The notes below the pieces were generated by a model. It worked only from the letters and a program-made list of their open reading frames with translations, searched no databases and was not told the origin of the DNA. From positions 1 to 64,000 of the forward strand of contig NZ_SJPS01000011.1 in NCBI RefSeq assembly GCF_007860015.1: a stretch of 64,000 bases of DNA, read 5' to 3'. Below are positions 27,567 to 36,611 of this stretch, in pieces. The position numbers were made by a program, and so were the translations under genes. This stretch comes from Bythopirellula polymerisocia. Its GTDB lineage: Bacteria > Planctomycetota > Planctomycetia > Pirellulales > Lacipirellulaceae. The first letter of the stretch is position 1. Each line of letters begins with the position of its first letter.

Positions 27567-28865
27567 TCACCGTGCTTCGCGCATGATTCGCGCTGCGAGT
27601 TCTGACACTCGGGCATCTCGATCGCGTACGGCCATATCACGTGCAAAGTCCACGAGTTCTGGATCTTTGGACGTAGCCAGTGCCGTGAGTGCCTGTAAGC
27701 GAACTTCGGCATTCTCGTCATGTAGCAATTCTCGCAGCCACTGCCGGGCGGGTCGTGCCGGCAGCACTTCTAAGTCACGCACCAGGCGAAGCCGATCGGA
27801 TACCTCGCTCGAAAGTAGACGATCGATGAGTGATCGTTCTTCGTCGGAAATGCCACGTTCTCGCAGAACCAGGCGAATCGCGCCGGCGGTGTAAAAATCT
27901 GCCGAGATCAACTCTTTTGCCAGTGCTCGTGTAGTCTCTTTGCTCAATTCTGCGACGAGAGACTCCATCTCATCTGGAGTGGGTAGTTCGACTATCGCCC
28001 CAGGCGAAGTTACTGCTTTATCCTGAGTCGGTTCGTCGCCAAATTCCTGGACGGCCTTGAGTGTGGAAGCATTCGGCGCTGGGATCGTTGGAGAAGAAGT
28101 CAGAGGCTGATTGGTCGCCCACGCGGACGGAAGAGGTCGTAGGTTTTCTTCGGCGGACTCAATTATTTCCGGTGTATTTTCGCTGCTTTCTGCAAGCGGT
28201 AAAGCAATTGGGAGCGGTTTGGACGAAATCACACGTTCACTGGGAATATTCAGAACGGAGAGGTCAGGTTGCCTGCCCATTGAAATCGCCGGTGCAGGTG
28301 CTGATCCGGAACTACTGACAGAATCTACCGTTCTCATGAGTGGGCCGACCGGCGGGACTTGTTCGAGAATCTTGCTACAATCTGCCAATATTCTTGCAGC
28401 TGCCTCGGCAGGCAACCTATCTGCCAGTGCGACCAATTCCAGAGTCAACTTGCTCGACCATTGCTGTCCGAGCGAGCCGAAATCTGAAATGTGTTCTGCG
28501 AGTGCTCTCGCCAACAGGCATGATGGCTGGCCCAAATCAAAGTCCGGATCGACCTGAGACGTCGCTATCCACGTCCCTAGTTTTTCTTCGATAATTTGGC
28601 GGGCCTGAAGTGAAACGTCGGCCCGATTCGACGCCGCGGCTTCTACCAATGCAGCGATCGCCGCATCCCCCAAAGTCGCCACTTGCCTCAACAGAATCCT
28701 GCTGTTGGGGTCTTTAGCTTGCTCCATGTCGGCGACCAGTCGATGGGCAAGCCTACTTTGCTGCCATGCACTGAATGAAGGCCAAGCTGCTCGCACGACG
28801 GTCATCAAACAGACCGCTAGTGTGGCGAGCAAGACAAGTCGCTTGATCAGCTGAGGAGTTTGCAT
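27567..28865 (-). CDS. Membrane-anchored HEAT-repeat protein
   Basis: Beginning at the ATG at 28865 (432 residues) the protein has an N-terminal membrane anchor (LIKRLVLLATLAVCLMTVVRAAW) and then helical repeats. Recognisable HEAT-like units are LRQVATLGDAAIAALVEAAASNRADVSLQARQII near the start and, at the C-terminus, ARQWLRELLHDENAEVRLQALTALATSKDPELVDFARDMAVRDRD. The middle is Pro/Ser-rich and probably disordered. The frame is open 36 codons further upstream. Convergent with the SH3b gene. It likely serves as a protein-interaction scaffold; no specific partner is known. Confidence 0.75.
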   Translation of the reverse strand: MQTPQLIKRLVLLATLAVCLMTVVRAAWPSFSAWQQSRLAHRLVADMEQAKDPNSRILLRQVATLGDAAIAALVEAAASNRADVSLQARQIIEEKLGTWIATSQVDPDFDLGQPSCLLARALAEHISDFGSLGQQWSSKLTLELVALADRLPAEAAARILADCSKILEQVPPVGPLMRTVDSVSSSGSAPAPAISMGRQPDLSVLNIPSERVISSKPLPIALPLAESSENTPEIIESAEENLRPLPSAWATNQPLTSSPTIPAPNASTLKAVQEFGDEPTQDKAVTSPGAIVELPTPDEMESLVAELSKETTRALAKELISADFYTAGAIRLVLRERGISDEERSLIDRLLSSEVSDRLRLVRDLEVLPARPARQWLRELLHDENAEVRLQALTALATSKDPELVDFARDMAVRDRDARVSELAARIMREAR

Positions 28866-29058
28866 GGGTTGAGATAGCAATCGAGGTATTGAATTAGGGG
28901 CAGAATTGTCCTGAATCACACCTCTAGCGACAAGACCAGCCCACCGACTTGTCGCTAGCACTCTAACAGGCAATTCCAGAAATGCTGACGAGGGAGAGGT
29001 TATCTAGCCGAATAATCCCTACGAACCGCAGGTCTTCTCATAACCTGCGGAATGTTAA

Positions 29059-29066
29059 GGGGGGGG
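29059..29066 (+). promoter_or_regulatory. G8 tract inside the ribosome-binding site of the next gene
   Basis: Eight consecutive G between TTAA and TTGAATG, ending 4 nt before the ATG. It forms the Shine-Dalgarno region of the 308-residue gene. Homopolymer runs of this length can change by slippage. Confidence 0.4.
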
Positions 29067-29070
29067 TTGA

Positions 29071-29997
29071 ATGGTTCGCTGTCTGCGCAAAACGAGCGCT
29101 TCTGCGCTCGAAATGGGTTGGAATCTGTTCTGGCAACGGGTTCGATGCTTTTCCTTGGTATTTCTATTATTCGCATGCCTGGATACTGCGCTCTCTGAGC
29201 GAGTCAACGGAGCCAGCGAAGCCCACGAAGCCAGCACTTCAGCCGAGGCTCGAGAGACTGCAATCAATGCAATCCCATTCGCCAAGATCGACAAACAATT
29301 CCGTGAGCCCATGCGTCATGTGATCGACGACTGCACGATCTACCGCCGTCTGCCCACGCAGATCGTGGATTGTGATCCCGAAATGTTTACCTATATGGCC
29401 CAGAATCCGGACGCACTTGTCGAAATCTGGAAGCAATTGGGCATCACGCGAGTGAGTCTCGAACGCATTGACGGGAATAGTTTTCGTCTCGCAGATGGAG
29501 TGGGTACCACTGGCAAGCTGGTCATCGTCGAGCAGACCTGCGAGAAAAACGCCCAAAATCGTTTCGTAATGTTTGGCGAAGGGGCCTATGAAGGGAAACC
29601 TTTCTCGCGCCCTGTTCATGCGCAATCCGTCCTGCTTTTGAAAAGCGGTTCGATGGTGGAATCAAACGGCCGGACTTACGTGGCAGCCCAGATGGATACT
29701 TTTCTACGTATCGATCGGACGAGTCTCGAGATTCTTGCCAAAGCGATCCAACCCTTGGTAGGGAGAACCGCCGACCGCAACTTTGCCGACACAATGACTT
29801 TTCTCAGCGGCTTTTCTCAGGCCTCGGAAGCCCAACCCGAGCGGATCGAGCGCCTCGCCCTCAATCTGCCGCGAATCACACCCGAGCGCCAAAAGCAATT
29901 GGTACAGATCGCGTATCAGACCGGAAAGCACAGTGAATCGGAGTCACGAGTGCGCGTGTCCGATCGTGAAGAGCAAAACACCTCTGTTGCCCGCTGA
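29071..29997 (+). CDS. Secreted protein of unknown function
   Basis: The 308-residue protein has an N-terminal hydrophobic region (FSLVFLLFACLDTALS) after a basic stretch, so it is exported. A conserved-looking core (about residues 85-250) includes YRRLPTQIVDCDPEMF, a glycine-rich FMFGEGAYEG and MDTFLRIDRTSLEILAKAIQPLVG. There are no cysteine clusters or membrane helices beyond the signal. I do not recognise the family. The gene is divergent from the HEAT protein; its ribosome site includes the G8 tract. Confidence 0.75.
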   Translation: MVRCLRKTSASALEMGWNLFWQRVRCFSLVFLLFACLDTALSERVNGASEAHEASTSAEARETAINAIPFAKIDKQFREPMRHVIDDCTIYRRLPTQIVDCDPEMFTYMAQNPDALVEIWKQLGITRVSLERIDGNSFRLADGVGTTGKLVIVEQTCEKNAQNRFVMFGEGAYEGKPFSRPVHAQSVLLLKSGSMVESNGRTYVAAQMDTFLRIDRTSLEILAKAIQPLVGRTADRNFADTMTFLSGFSQASEAQPERIERLALNLPRITPERQKQLVQIAYQTGKHSESESRVRVSDREEQNTSVAR

Positions 29998-30319
29998 GTT
30001 GATCGATGAAGCGCCAGACGTGGCCAACGTCTATCTCCAAGCTTTCGGATGAATCTGCTCATCTCCAACTCGGTAAACTGTGCTTACGCGATCTCAAAGT
30101 GGCGCTGTTCAACCAATTCTTCCTCAGTTAACTCCGCTTGCTCATGTGACATGGAATTGCTGCTTCCCAGAAGATTGTGGGGAGCTGGACTGTCCTAATG
30201 GTGGTATGACTACTCCCGCCCGTTTGCTTCCGCCACGCTCCGCTCTGGCGAGCAAGACTCGCCTGGCGCGTCGCGGCTAACGAAGAGTTTTTGCGTTGCG
30301 GACGAACGAGGGTTTTTCG
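29998..30319. other. Intergenic region after the 308-residue gene
   Basis: 322 bp between convergent genes. A hairpin GGCGAG-CAAGA-CTCGCC is present at 30247-30263 and may help termination, but it lacks a U-tract. No coding or RNA feature is supported. Confidence 0.4.
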
Positions 30320-33300
30320 TCACTTGCCAAAATGCTTTTTCGCCAGTTCACTTAGTGCCTTGAGATCGAGCTTGCCGGTGCCGAGGACGGGGATTTGCTC
30401 GACTTCCAGAAAGCAGTCTTGGCCGGGGAGCCAGAGATTTGGTAAGCCCAGTTTCGCCAAGTGATCGCAGATTTGTTGAGGGGTGTGGTCCAGCTTCGTA
30501 TGGACCACGATGAGGCGTTCTCCCTTTTTCTCATCGGGGACGGCGGTGACGACCGCTCTTACGACTTCGTCTTCTTCGGTCTGCACGAAGCCCTGGATGG
30601 CTTCTTCGATGTTGATGTGGGGAACCATTTCGCCGCCGATTTTGGAGAAGCGGCTCAGTCGACCGGTGATTTGGATGAATCCCTGCTTGTCGATGATGGC
30701 GATGTCACCGGTTACGTACCAGCCATCGCGGAGTACTTCTGCAGTTTTCTCGTGGTCTTCCAGGTAGCCCTTCATCACGTTGGGACCCTTCACCAACAGC
30801 ATGCCGGGGGTTTCAGGACCGAGAGGATCGCCTGTGTCAGGATCGACGATCTTGGCGGTGACACCGGGAATAGGTCGACCGACGGTCCCTTCTCGACAGT
30901 CGACTTCGCGGCTCTGAGATCGCTTGGGAGGGACATTGACCGAGACCAGAGGCGAAAGTTCGGTCGCGCCGTAGCCTTCCACGGGTCGCACTCCAAATTT
31001 GGTTTCAAAATCTTCGCAAAGTGATGTGGGCAATTTTTCGGCACCGGCCACCACGATTTCGAGCTTGGCAAAATCTTCCGGCTCGCAGCGGCGGAGATAG
31101 GATCGCAAGAATGTGGGGGTTGAAAGCAACACGGTCACTCCCCATTTGCCGCACAATTTACCGACCTGCTTGGCGTCGAGTGGTGTGAAATGGTACACGC
31201 AGCGGACGTCGAGTCCCAGCACGGTCCACAATGTGACCATGAATCCGAACGAATGGAAAAATGGCAAGATGCCGAGTAGCGTATCGTCACTCCGCAGGTG
31301 GATCACCTGGTCAATGGCTTCGACATTGGAACCGACGTTGTGATTGGTGAGTACAACTCCCTTGGGTTCGCCGGTGGATCCCGAGGTAAAGATCACGGTC
31401 AATTCGTCGTCGCTCGTCATATGATGCACGCCGAGGATGCGTTCCAAGACGGGCAGCGGGGTCACATAGGCTTGTGCAATCCCCGCGAGTTTGTCAGTGA
31501 GTTTGACCTTTGGCTTGAAATCTTCAAGCAGCACAATCTTGGCGTCGAGCTTGAGATCAAGTTTATCCATCACCTTCTTGCTCGTGAGGACGTGACGAAT
31601 TCCCGCCTTACGGATACAGGCATTGAGTACGTCATTGGTGACGGTGTAATTCAGGTTGGCTGAAACTCGTCCCGCCAGGGTGACTGCCGCATTGGTGATG
31701 ACTGCTCCGACCGATGGAGGTAAGAGTATGCCGACATATTTTTCATCGGACTCGATCACTTCGCGCAATAAGAGACGCCGCAAAATGAGGGTCCGCATCA
31801 ATAGTGAGCCTCCTGTGGCTTCCACGCCGCTGGAATCTGCAATCTTGAAACGAAACAAACTTTTGCGACACTTGCGAAGCATCAAGCGCGGCAACACCAT
31901 CATGCGTTCCTTTCGTCCAGAGACAGCGTCGGCGCCCAAATCCTGGACCGCCTGCCGCAACTGATGAATGTTATTGACATTTTCAACATGTTCGCCAAAC
32001 CAAATCGACACCGGGCGAAAAAAAGCTCCGGTCGATTTCCGGGTAAACCGGCTCCCGTGAAAGGTAAAGATACTCCCCCACAACTCATCGAGATAGACGG
32101 GAATGACCTTGGCAGAGGTTCCCCGCAGTAGCTCGAGCGTACCCCGGCTGAAAGACTGTAACTGCCCGGAGCGACTAATTCCGCCTTCAGGAAATATGCA
32201 GACCAATTCACCATTGTTAAGAGCTTCCCGGGCGGTCTCCATCGCCGAGCGAGTGGCCTTGGGGGTAAGCCGAAATATGGGGATGGCCCCCATGATTCTG
32301 GCTAGTCCTTTAGCCCACCATGTCGTGAGGAGGTCACCGGTGATGATGAGTCGGATCGGTCGCGGTGAAACTGCCACCAAGAGCAAGCCATCGATCCAGG
32401 AAACATGATTAGGTACCAGGAGGGCTCCCCCCGTCTCTGGCAGGTTCTCTCTTTGATGGACCCGAATTTTGTAAAAAGTATGCGTGATCAACCACGCCAG
32501 GAAGCGAATAGACGCCTGTGGGATGATTGCAACGATGTAGATCATCACAGGGAGAGTCACTATACCGCACAATAAGAACACATCGCGAGCGCTCAATTGC
32601 AGAAAAGGGCTTCCGGCCAGCCAGTATAGACCCGAGGTAATTAACATGCCGCTAAAGGTGAGAAAGTTGCAGGCCGCCAGGATCGATCCGCGGTTCTTAG
32701 TCTCACTATAGCGCTGCATGTAGGCTGCCAGAGGGACGTTGAACAGCCCTGAGAAGGTGCCGAGCATAAACAGCCAGAACGCGGCACCGATATAGCTGAT
32801 CGTCCATTGTTTACTGGGGTCATAGAGTTCCCCTTCCACCGTGAACAACATCACCGCACTGAAGGCCAAACCACCAGCTCCTAACGGGAGAATACCCAAT
32901 TCGACTCTGCCCGCCGACCACACACCTGCCAGCACGCTACCTAGTCCCACCCCAACGATCAAAGGTACCAGCAGCATGGCCACTTGAGTTTGTTTGGTTG
33001 CCCCTCCTTGAAAGGCGAATTGGTCGATATTCAATTGGGCCATCATTGCCAGTGACCAGAAGAACATGATTCCCAGCGCAACTCGGAACATGGCAGGGTC
33101 TGCAGCGAGTGTGGACACATCTCGCCAGGTCTGCCGGGCGGCATCCCATGGAAACCTTCTTCGCCCGTTGGCAATGGGCAATTTGTGAATGAGCAGGCTC
33201 GCTGCCAAACCTGCCACGGCAAAGCCAACCATCACCGCAGCAGAGAGCCAGAGTCGTTCTAACCCACGCACTCCGGTAGCACTGGTAAGCCAGTTGCCTG

Positions 33301-33817
33301 CCACCATGCCTACGGTTACGGCAATTACGGTAGTTAATTCGAGTACGCCATTCGCCGAAGATATTTTTGATTCATGCAGTATCTCGGGGATACTGCCGAG
33401 TTTTGATGGCCCAAAGAGGGCGCTTTGAGTGCCCATTGCGGCAACGACAAGCATCATGAGAGGGACGCTCCCCAAATGGATCGCCAGCACAGCCGCGATC
33501 ATGATCGCGACTTCTGCCATTTTGCAAATCACGATCACTTTTTGTTTGCTAAATCGGTCAGCTAGGTACCCAGAGGGAGCTGCCAGTAGCACGTACGGAA
33601 GCACGAAGGCGGCACTTCCAGCAGCTAGAATCCAGGAAACGCTTTCCGGTTTGACATACTGCTTGCCAATGCCAATGACCAGCCAGCGGAGGATGTTGTC
33701 GTTGGCGGCACCCAGGAATTGGGTAACCAGCAGGCCGACAAAGCTTGCCGACAACAGGCTCCGACTGCCAATACCCTCGTCTGGCTCTGATTCACTTGGG
33801 GGTGCCGTGCTGGACAT
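30320..33817 (-). CDS. LplT-PlsC-Aas-type fusion: MFS transporter, acyltransferase and acyl-ACP/CoA ligase
   Basis: A single 1165-residue protein from the ATG at 33817 (an in-frame TTG 11 codons upstream is possible). It joins three modules: a 12-helix MFS transporter like LplT (about 20-435), a PlsC-type glycerolipid acyltransferase (about 450-640, with NHVSWID at about 470 and FPEGGISRSG at about 542), and an AMP-binding ligase (about 690-1165, with the P-loop-like FTSGSTGEPKG at about 810, YGATELSP, and WYVTGDIAI). In enterobacteria LplT and Aas are separate; the pair recycles lysophosphatidylethanolamine, so a membrane-repair role is likely. Fused forms exist in other bacteria. A 7-bp inverted repeat (33841-33863) lies in the leader. 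Confidence 0.88.
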   Translation of the reverse strand: MSSTAPPSESEPDEGIGSRSLLSASFVGLLVTQFLGAANDNILRWLVIGIGKQYVKPESVSWILAAGSAAFVLPYVLLAAPSGYLADRFSKQKVIVICKMAEVAIMIAAVLAIHLGSVPLMMLVVAAMGTQSALFGPSKLGSIPEILHESKISSANGVLELTTVIAVTVGMVAGNWLTSATGVRGLERLWLSAAVMVGFAVAGLAASLLIHKLPIANGRRRFPWDAARQTWRDVSTLAADPAMFRVALGIMFFWSLAMMAQLNIDQFAFQGGATKQTQVAMLLVPLIVGVGLGSVLAGVWSAGRVELGILPLGAGGLAFSAVMLFTVEGELYDPSKQWTISYIGAAFWLFMLGTFSGLFNVPLAAYMQRYSETKNRGSILAACNFLTFSGMLITSGLYWLAGSPFLQLSARDVFLLCGIVTLPVMIYIVAIIPQASIRFLAWLITHTFYKIRVHQRENLPETGGALLVPNHVSWIDGLLLVAVSPRPIRLIITGDLLTTWWAKGLARIMGAIPIFRLTPKATRSAMETAREALNNGELVCIFPEGGISRSGQLQSFSRGTLELLRGTSAKVIPVYLDELWGSIFTFHGSRFTRKSTGAFFRPVSIWFGEHVENVNNIHQLRQAVQDLGADAVSGRKERMMVLPRLMLRKCRKSLFRFKIADSSGVEATGGSLLMRTLILRRLLLREVIESDEKYVGILLPPSVGAVITNAAVTLAGRVSANLNYTVTNDVLNACIRKAGIRHVLTSKKVMDKLDLKLDAKIVLLEDFKPKVKLTDKLAGIAQAYVTPLPVLERILGVHHMTSDDELTVIFTSGSTGEPKGVVLTNHNVGSNVEAIDQVIHLRSDDTLLGILPFFHSFGFMVTLWTVLGLDVRCVYHFTPLDAKQVGKLCGKWGVTVLLSTPTFLRSYLRRCEPEDFAKLEIVVAGAEKLPTSLCEDFETKFGVRPVEGYGATELSPLVSVNVPPKRSQSREVDCREGTVGRPIPGVTAKIVDPDTGDPLGPETPGMLLVKGPNVMKGYLEDHEKTAEVLRDGWYVTGDIAIIDKQGFIQITGRLSRFSKIGGEMVPHINIEEAIQGFVQTEEDEVVRAVVTAVPDEKKGERLIVVHTKLDHTPQQICDHLAKLGLPNLWLPGQDCFLEVEQIPVLGTGKLDLKALSELAKKHFGK

Positions 33818-34026
33818 GGACTTCGCTGAGGTGGGCAGAAGGTAAGACAAACTCTATCTTACCTAACTAGGGGAGACGACACCAACGGCAGTTGCGTTAC
33901 CTCAACCGTGGAACCAAGCTCCCAGGCAGTATATCTGGGGAGCTATTTTGCGGTTCCTTTGTACCTGCGGAAACGATTAGAGTTGAATCAGCTTACTGAA
34001 TTTACCACCTCAAGGCGAACCCTAGT

Positions 34027-34557
34027 GTGAATTCCGAATTCCTGATCGATTTTATTACGGCCCTGTGGCTTGGATTTATCGGGGCATGTATCGGCAGCTT
34101 TCTGAACGTGGTGGCGTATCGCCTGCCCAGAGGGATGTCCGTCATCTGGAAACCGTCTCACTGCCCCAAGTGTAATCATCCAATTCGCGCTAGGGACAAT
34201 GTCCCGGTTCTCGGCTGGCTGTGGCTCCGCGGGAAGTGCCGCGATTGCGGGGCAGCGATATCTCCCCGCTATGCGATTGTCGAAGCCGCGATGGGATTGG
34301 CGTTCTTCGTGGTGGCCTATTTCGAACTACTGCGTGGCAGTCCATTCACAGAACTTTCCGGAGCAATAGATGTTGTTTGGAATCCACAATGGTCGGCCAT
34401 CGGAGGGTATGCTTATCACTGTCTCCTGTTGAGCGTTTTTATGACGCTTCTCCTGATGCGGCTGGATAAGACGATTTCCGTTCCAAGATTCATCGTCGGG
34501 TCGGTATTGCTTCTGATTGTTTGGCCATTGGCTTTTTTCCTATTTCGCATAAACTAG
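34027..34557 (+). CDS. Prepilin-peptidase-like protein lacking the complete catalytic domain
   Basis: Starts with GTG and is 176 residues long. The N-terminal domain of bacterial prepilin peptidases is intact: GACIGSFLNVVAYRLPRGMS, then two CxxC motifs (CPKCNHPIRARDNVPVLGWLWLRGKCRDCG) and SPRYAIVE. The family normally reaches 250-290 residues with two catalytic aspartates; here the C-terminal part is about 55 residues and only one Asp (LLMRLDKTIS) fits the first position, while the second Asp with its PD and GxGD motifs is missing. It could be a methylase-only or inactive relative. No pilin genes adjoin; a lone GspF lies 14 kb away. Confidence 0.75.
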   Translation: MNSEFLIDFITALWLGFIGACIGSFLNVVAYRLPRGMSVIWKPSHCPKCNHPIRARDNVPVLGWLWLRGKCRDCGAAISPRYAIVEAAMGLAFFVVAYFELLRGSPFTELSGAIDVVWNPQWSAIGGYAYHCLLLSVFMTLLLMRLDKTISVPRFIVGSVLLLIVWPLAFFLFRIN

Positions 34558-34610
34558 CAGCGAGTCATTTTCTACTGGTTACTTCTTGTCGATGGGTGTT
34601 AAAGTTAGCT

Positions 34611-35366
34611 ATGAATCAAGACAACCGACGCGATTTCCTGATTTCCACAGCAGGACTCACGGCCGCCAGTTGGGCGACCTTATCCGCAACAACTTTTGCC
34701 TCCGAAAAATCGCCAGAAACGTCGCTGGTTGAGTCTGGAGATACGATTCTCTTCCAGGGGGACTCAATTACCGATGCTGGTCGCAATAAGGAGCAGAATG
34801 ACAAAGTGAACCAGCAGTCTGCATTTGGAAATGGATATGCCTGGATGGCTGCCTCGGAGATGTTAGTGAGCCGCCCAGAAGGGAGCTTGCGCTGCTTCAA
34901 TCGAGGCATCAGTGGAAACAAGGTTTATCAGCTTGCCGAGCGCTGGCAGATAGATTGCCTCGACTTGAAGCCCAACCTGTTGAGCATCCTTATTGGTGTG
35001 AACGACATCTGGCACAAGCTCAATGGGGACTACGACGGCACGGTGGAAGTTTACGAAACCGACCTCGACGCTTTAATTGCTCGGACAAAGGCAGCGCTTC
35101 CCGACGTCAAATTGATAGTGTGCGAACCGTTCGTCCTCAAGGTTGGCAAAGTAAACGACTCATGGTTCCCTGAGTTTGACGAGTACCGCTCTGCTGCCAA
35201 ACGGGTTTCTGATTCCGCGGGAGCCCGTTTCGTGGCCTTTCAAGCGATGTTTGATCGTGCGATTGATTATGCTCCACCGGAATACTGGGCAGCAGATGGT
35301 GTTCACCCAACTAACTTTGGTGCAGCACTGATGGCCCATACCTGGTTACAGACCGTGGGGGCATAA
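34611..35366 (+). CDS. Exported SGNH/GDSL-family hydrolase
   Basis: I start at the ATG at 34611 (251 residues), as the frame upstream overlaps the previous gene. The N-terminus resembles a Tat-type signal (NRRDFLISTAGLTAASWATL). SGNH blocks are present: block I FQGDSITDAG with nucleophile Ser52, block II GISGNKVYQLAERW, block III IGVNDIW, and block V ADGVHPTNFG with Asp and His. Family members are esterases or acetylesterases acting on polysaccharides or glycolipids; rhamnogalacturonan acetylesterase-like enzymes are the closest by eye. The substrate is unknown. Confidence 0.85.
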   Translation: MNQDNRRDFLISTAGLTAASWATLSATTFASEKSPETSLVESGDTILFQGDSITDAGRNKEQNDKVNQQSAFGNGYAWMAASEMLVSRPEGSLRCFNRGISGNKVYQLAERWQIDCLDLKPNLLSILIGVNDIWHKLNGDYDGTVEVYETDLDALIARTKAALPDVKLIVCEPFVLKVGKVNDSWFPEFDEYRSAAKRVSDSAGARFVAFQAMFDRAIDYAPPEYWAADGVHPTNFGAALMAHTWLQTVGA

Positions 35367-35401
35367 CTCGCTGTGGAAGTTCGTCGGCGAGAGTTGCTCA
35401 C

Positions 35402-36469
35402 TTAGGCCAATGCATCAAGCACTAAGTCGCCAACCTCGCTAGTACTGTAGCCCATTTTTCCGGCTGATTGGCTTTTCATCTTTGTGCCGGTAACGTGCAT
35501 CAGCGCGCTCATCACTCGCTCGGCGGCTTGAGCCTGCCCCAGTTGGTCGAGCAGCATGCTTACCGCGTTTATGGTGGCAATCGGGTTGATCTTTCCCGTA
35601 CCGGTGTATTTTGGAGCACTGCCGCCCATTGGCTCGAACATGCTCACTCCACCAGGCTCAGGATTGATATTACCACCTGCGGCAACACCCATGCCTCCCT
35701 GTATGATACCGCTCAGGTCCGTGATGATGTCACCAAACATGTTGGTGGTCACTATCACATCGTAGAACTCTGGGTTTTTGACGATCCACATGCAGCAGGC
35801 ATCGACGTGGTTGTAATCGATTTCAACATCTGGGTAGTCAGAAGCGACTTCGTTAAAGGTCCGCCACCATAGGTCGTGGCCTGTGGTCAAGACGTTGGTC
35901 TTGGCAACGAGAGTGAGCTTCTTGCCCTTGGGGTTGTCTCGCTTCTGGGTGTACTCAAAAGCATAACGAATGCAGCGTTCACAACCCTTGCGGGTGTAGA
36001 TGGCAGTTTGGGTGGCGACCTCGTTGGGTGTCCCCTTATGCATAAAGCCACCGGCACCACAGTAGAGGTCTTCGGTATTCTCGCGCACAACGACGAAATC
36101 AATGTCGTCCGGTCCCTTATCCTTGAGCGGTGTCTCTACGCCGGGGAACAATTTTACGGGACGCAGGTTAATGTACTGATCGAGTCCGAATCGAACGTCT
36201 AAGAGGAGCTTGCGTTCGAGGATTCCCGGGGCAACATCCGGATGTCCTACGGCACCAAGCAGAATTCCGTCGAACTTGCGAAGTTGATCGAGCCCATCCG
36301 CCGGAAGGGCCTCACCCGTCTTCAGATACCGGTCTCCACCCCAATCGAGTTCGGTCAACTCCAATTGATCGGCAAAGCCCTCGATCTTCGCTACGGACTT
36401 GAGTACTTTGACGCCTTCGGCGGCAACTTCTGGACCCGTTCCATCTCCACCAATAATCGCTATTTTCAT
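35402..36469 (-). CDS. leuB: 3-isopropylmalate dehydrogenase-like (isocitrate/isopropylmalate dehydrogenase family)
   Basis: NAD-dependent oxidative decarboxylase fold. The 355-residue protein (from the ATG at 36469; a GTG three codons earlier is possible) has the N-terminal IAIIGGDGTGPEV, substrate block VVVRENTEDLYCG, TNMFGDIITDLSGIIQGGMGVAAGGNI, and GSAPKYTG near the end. The block RENTEDLYCG is closer to isocitrate and tartrate dehydrogenases than to classical LeuB, so the substrate is not certain; the leuB symbol follows the usual annotation of such planctomycete proteins. No other leucine gene is adjacent. Confidence 0.75.
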   Translation of the reverse strand: MKIAIIGGDGTGPEVAAEGVKVLKSVAKIEGFADQLELTELDWGGDRYLKTGEALPADGLDQLRKFDGILLGAVGHPDVAPGILERKLLLDVRFGLDQYINLRPVKLFPGVETPLKDKGPDDIDFVVVRENTEDLYCGAGGFMHKGTPNEVATQTAIYTRKGCERCIRYAFEYTQKRDNPKGKKLTLVAKTNVLTTGHDLWWRTFNEVASDYPDVEIDYNHVDACCMWIVKNPEFYDVIVTTNMFGDIITDLSGIIQGGMGVAAGGNINPEPGGVSMFEPMGGSAPKYTGTGKINPIATINAVSMLLDQLGQAQAAERVMSALMHVTGTKMKSQSAGKMGYSTSEVGDLVLDALA

Positions 36470-36554
36470 CGAATGCACCGCTGATAGTTCAGATTAAGTT
36501 GTTAGCAAGAAACCGGCCATTGTAGCGGAGAATTCGCCGCAACGACTAGGGGGG

Positions 36555-36600
36555 CATGGCACGACTTCTAGGGTGCCATGACAGCCAAGATGGCTTCCCC
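36555..36600. repeat. Hairpin followed by AGCCA/TGGCT repeat, copy 2
   Basis: Between miaE and the isopropylmalate dehydrogenase-like gene. First CATGGCAC (36555-36562) pairs with GTGCCATG (36573-36580), an 8-bp perfect inverted repeat with a 10-nt loop. Then CAGCCAAGATGGCTTCCCC (36582-36600) repeats the element at 27541, with one base substituted and a further C before the shared CACG. The hairpin lacks a U-tract. It looks like a dispersed REP-like element. Confidence 0.5.
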
Positions 36601-36611
36601 CACGACAAGAA

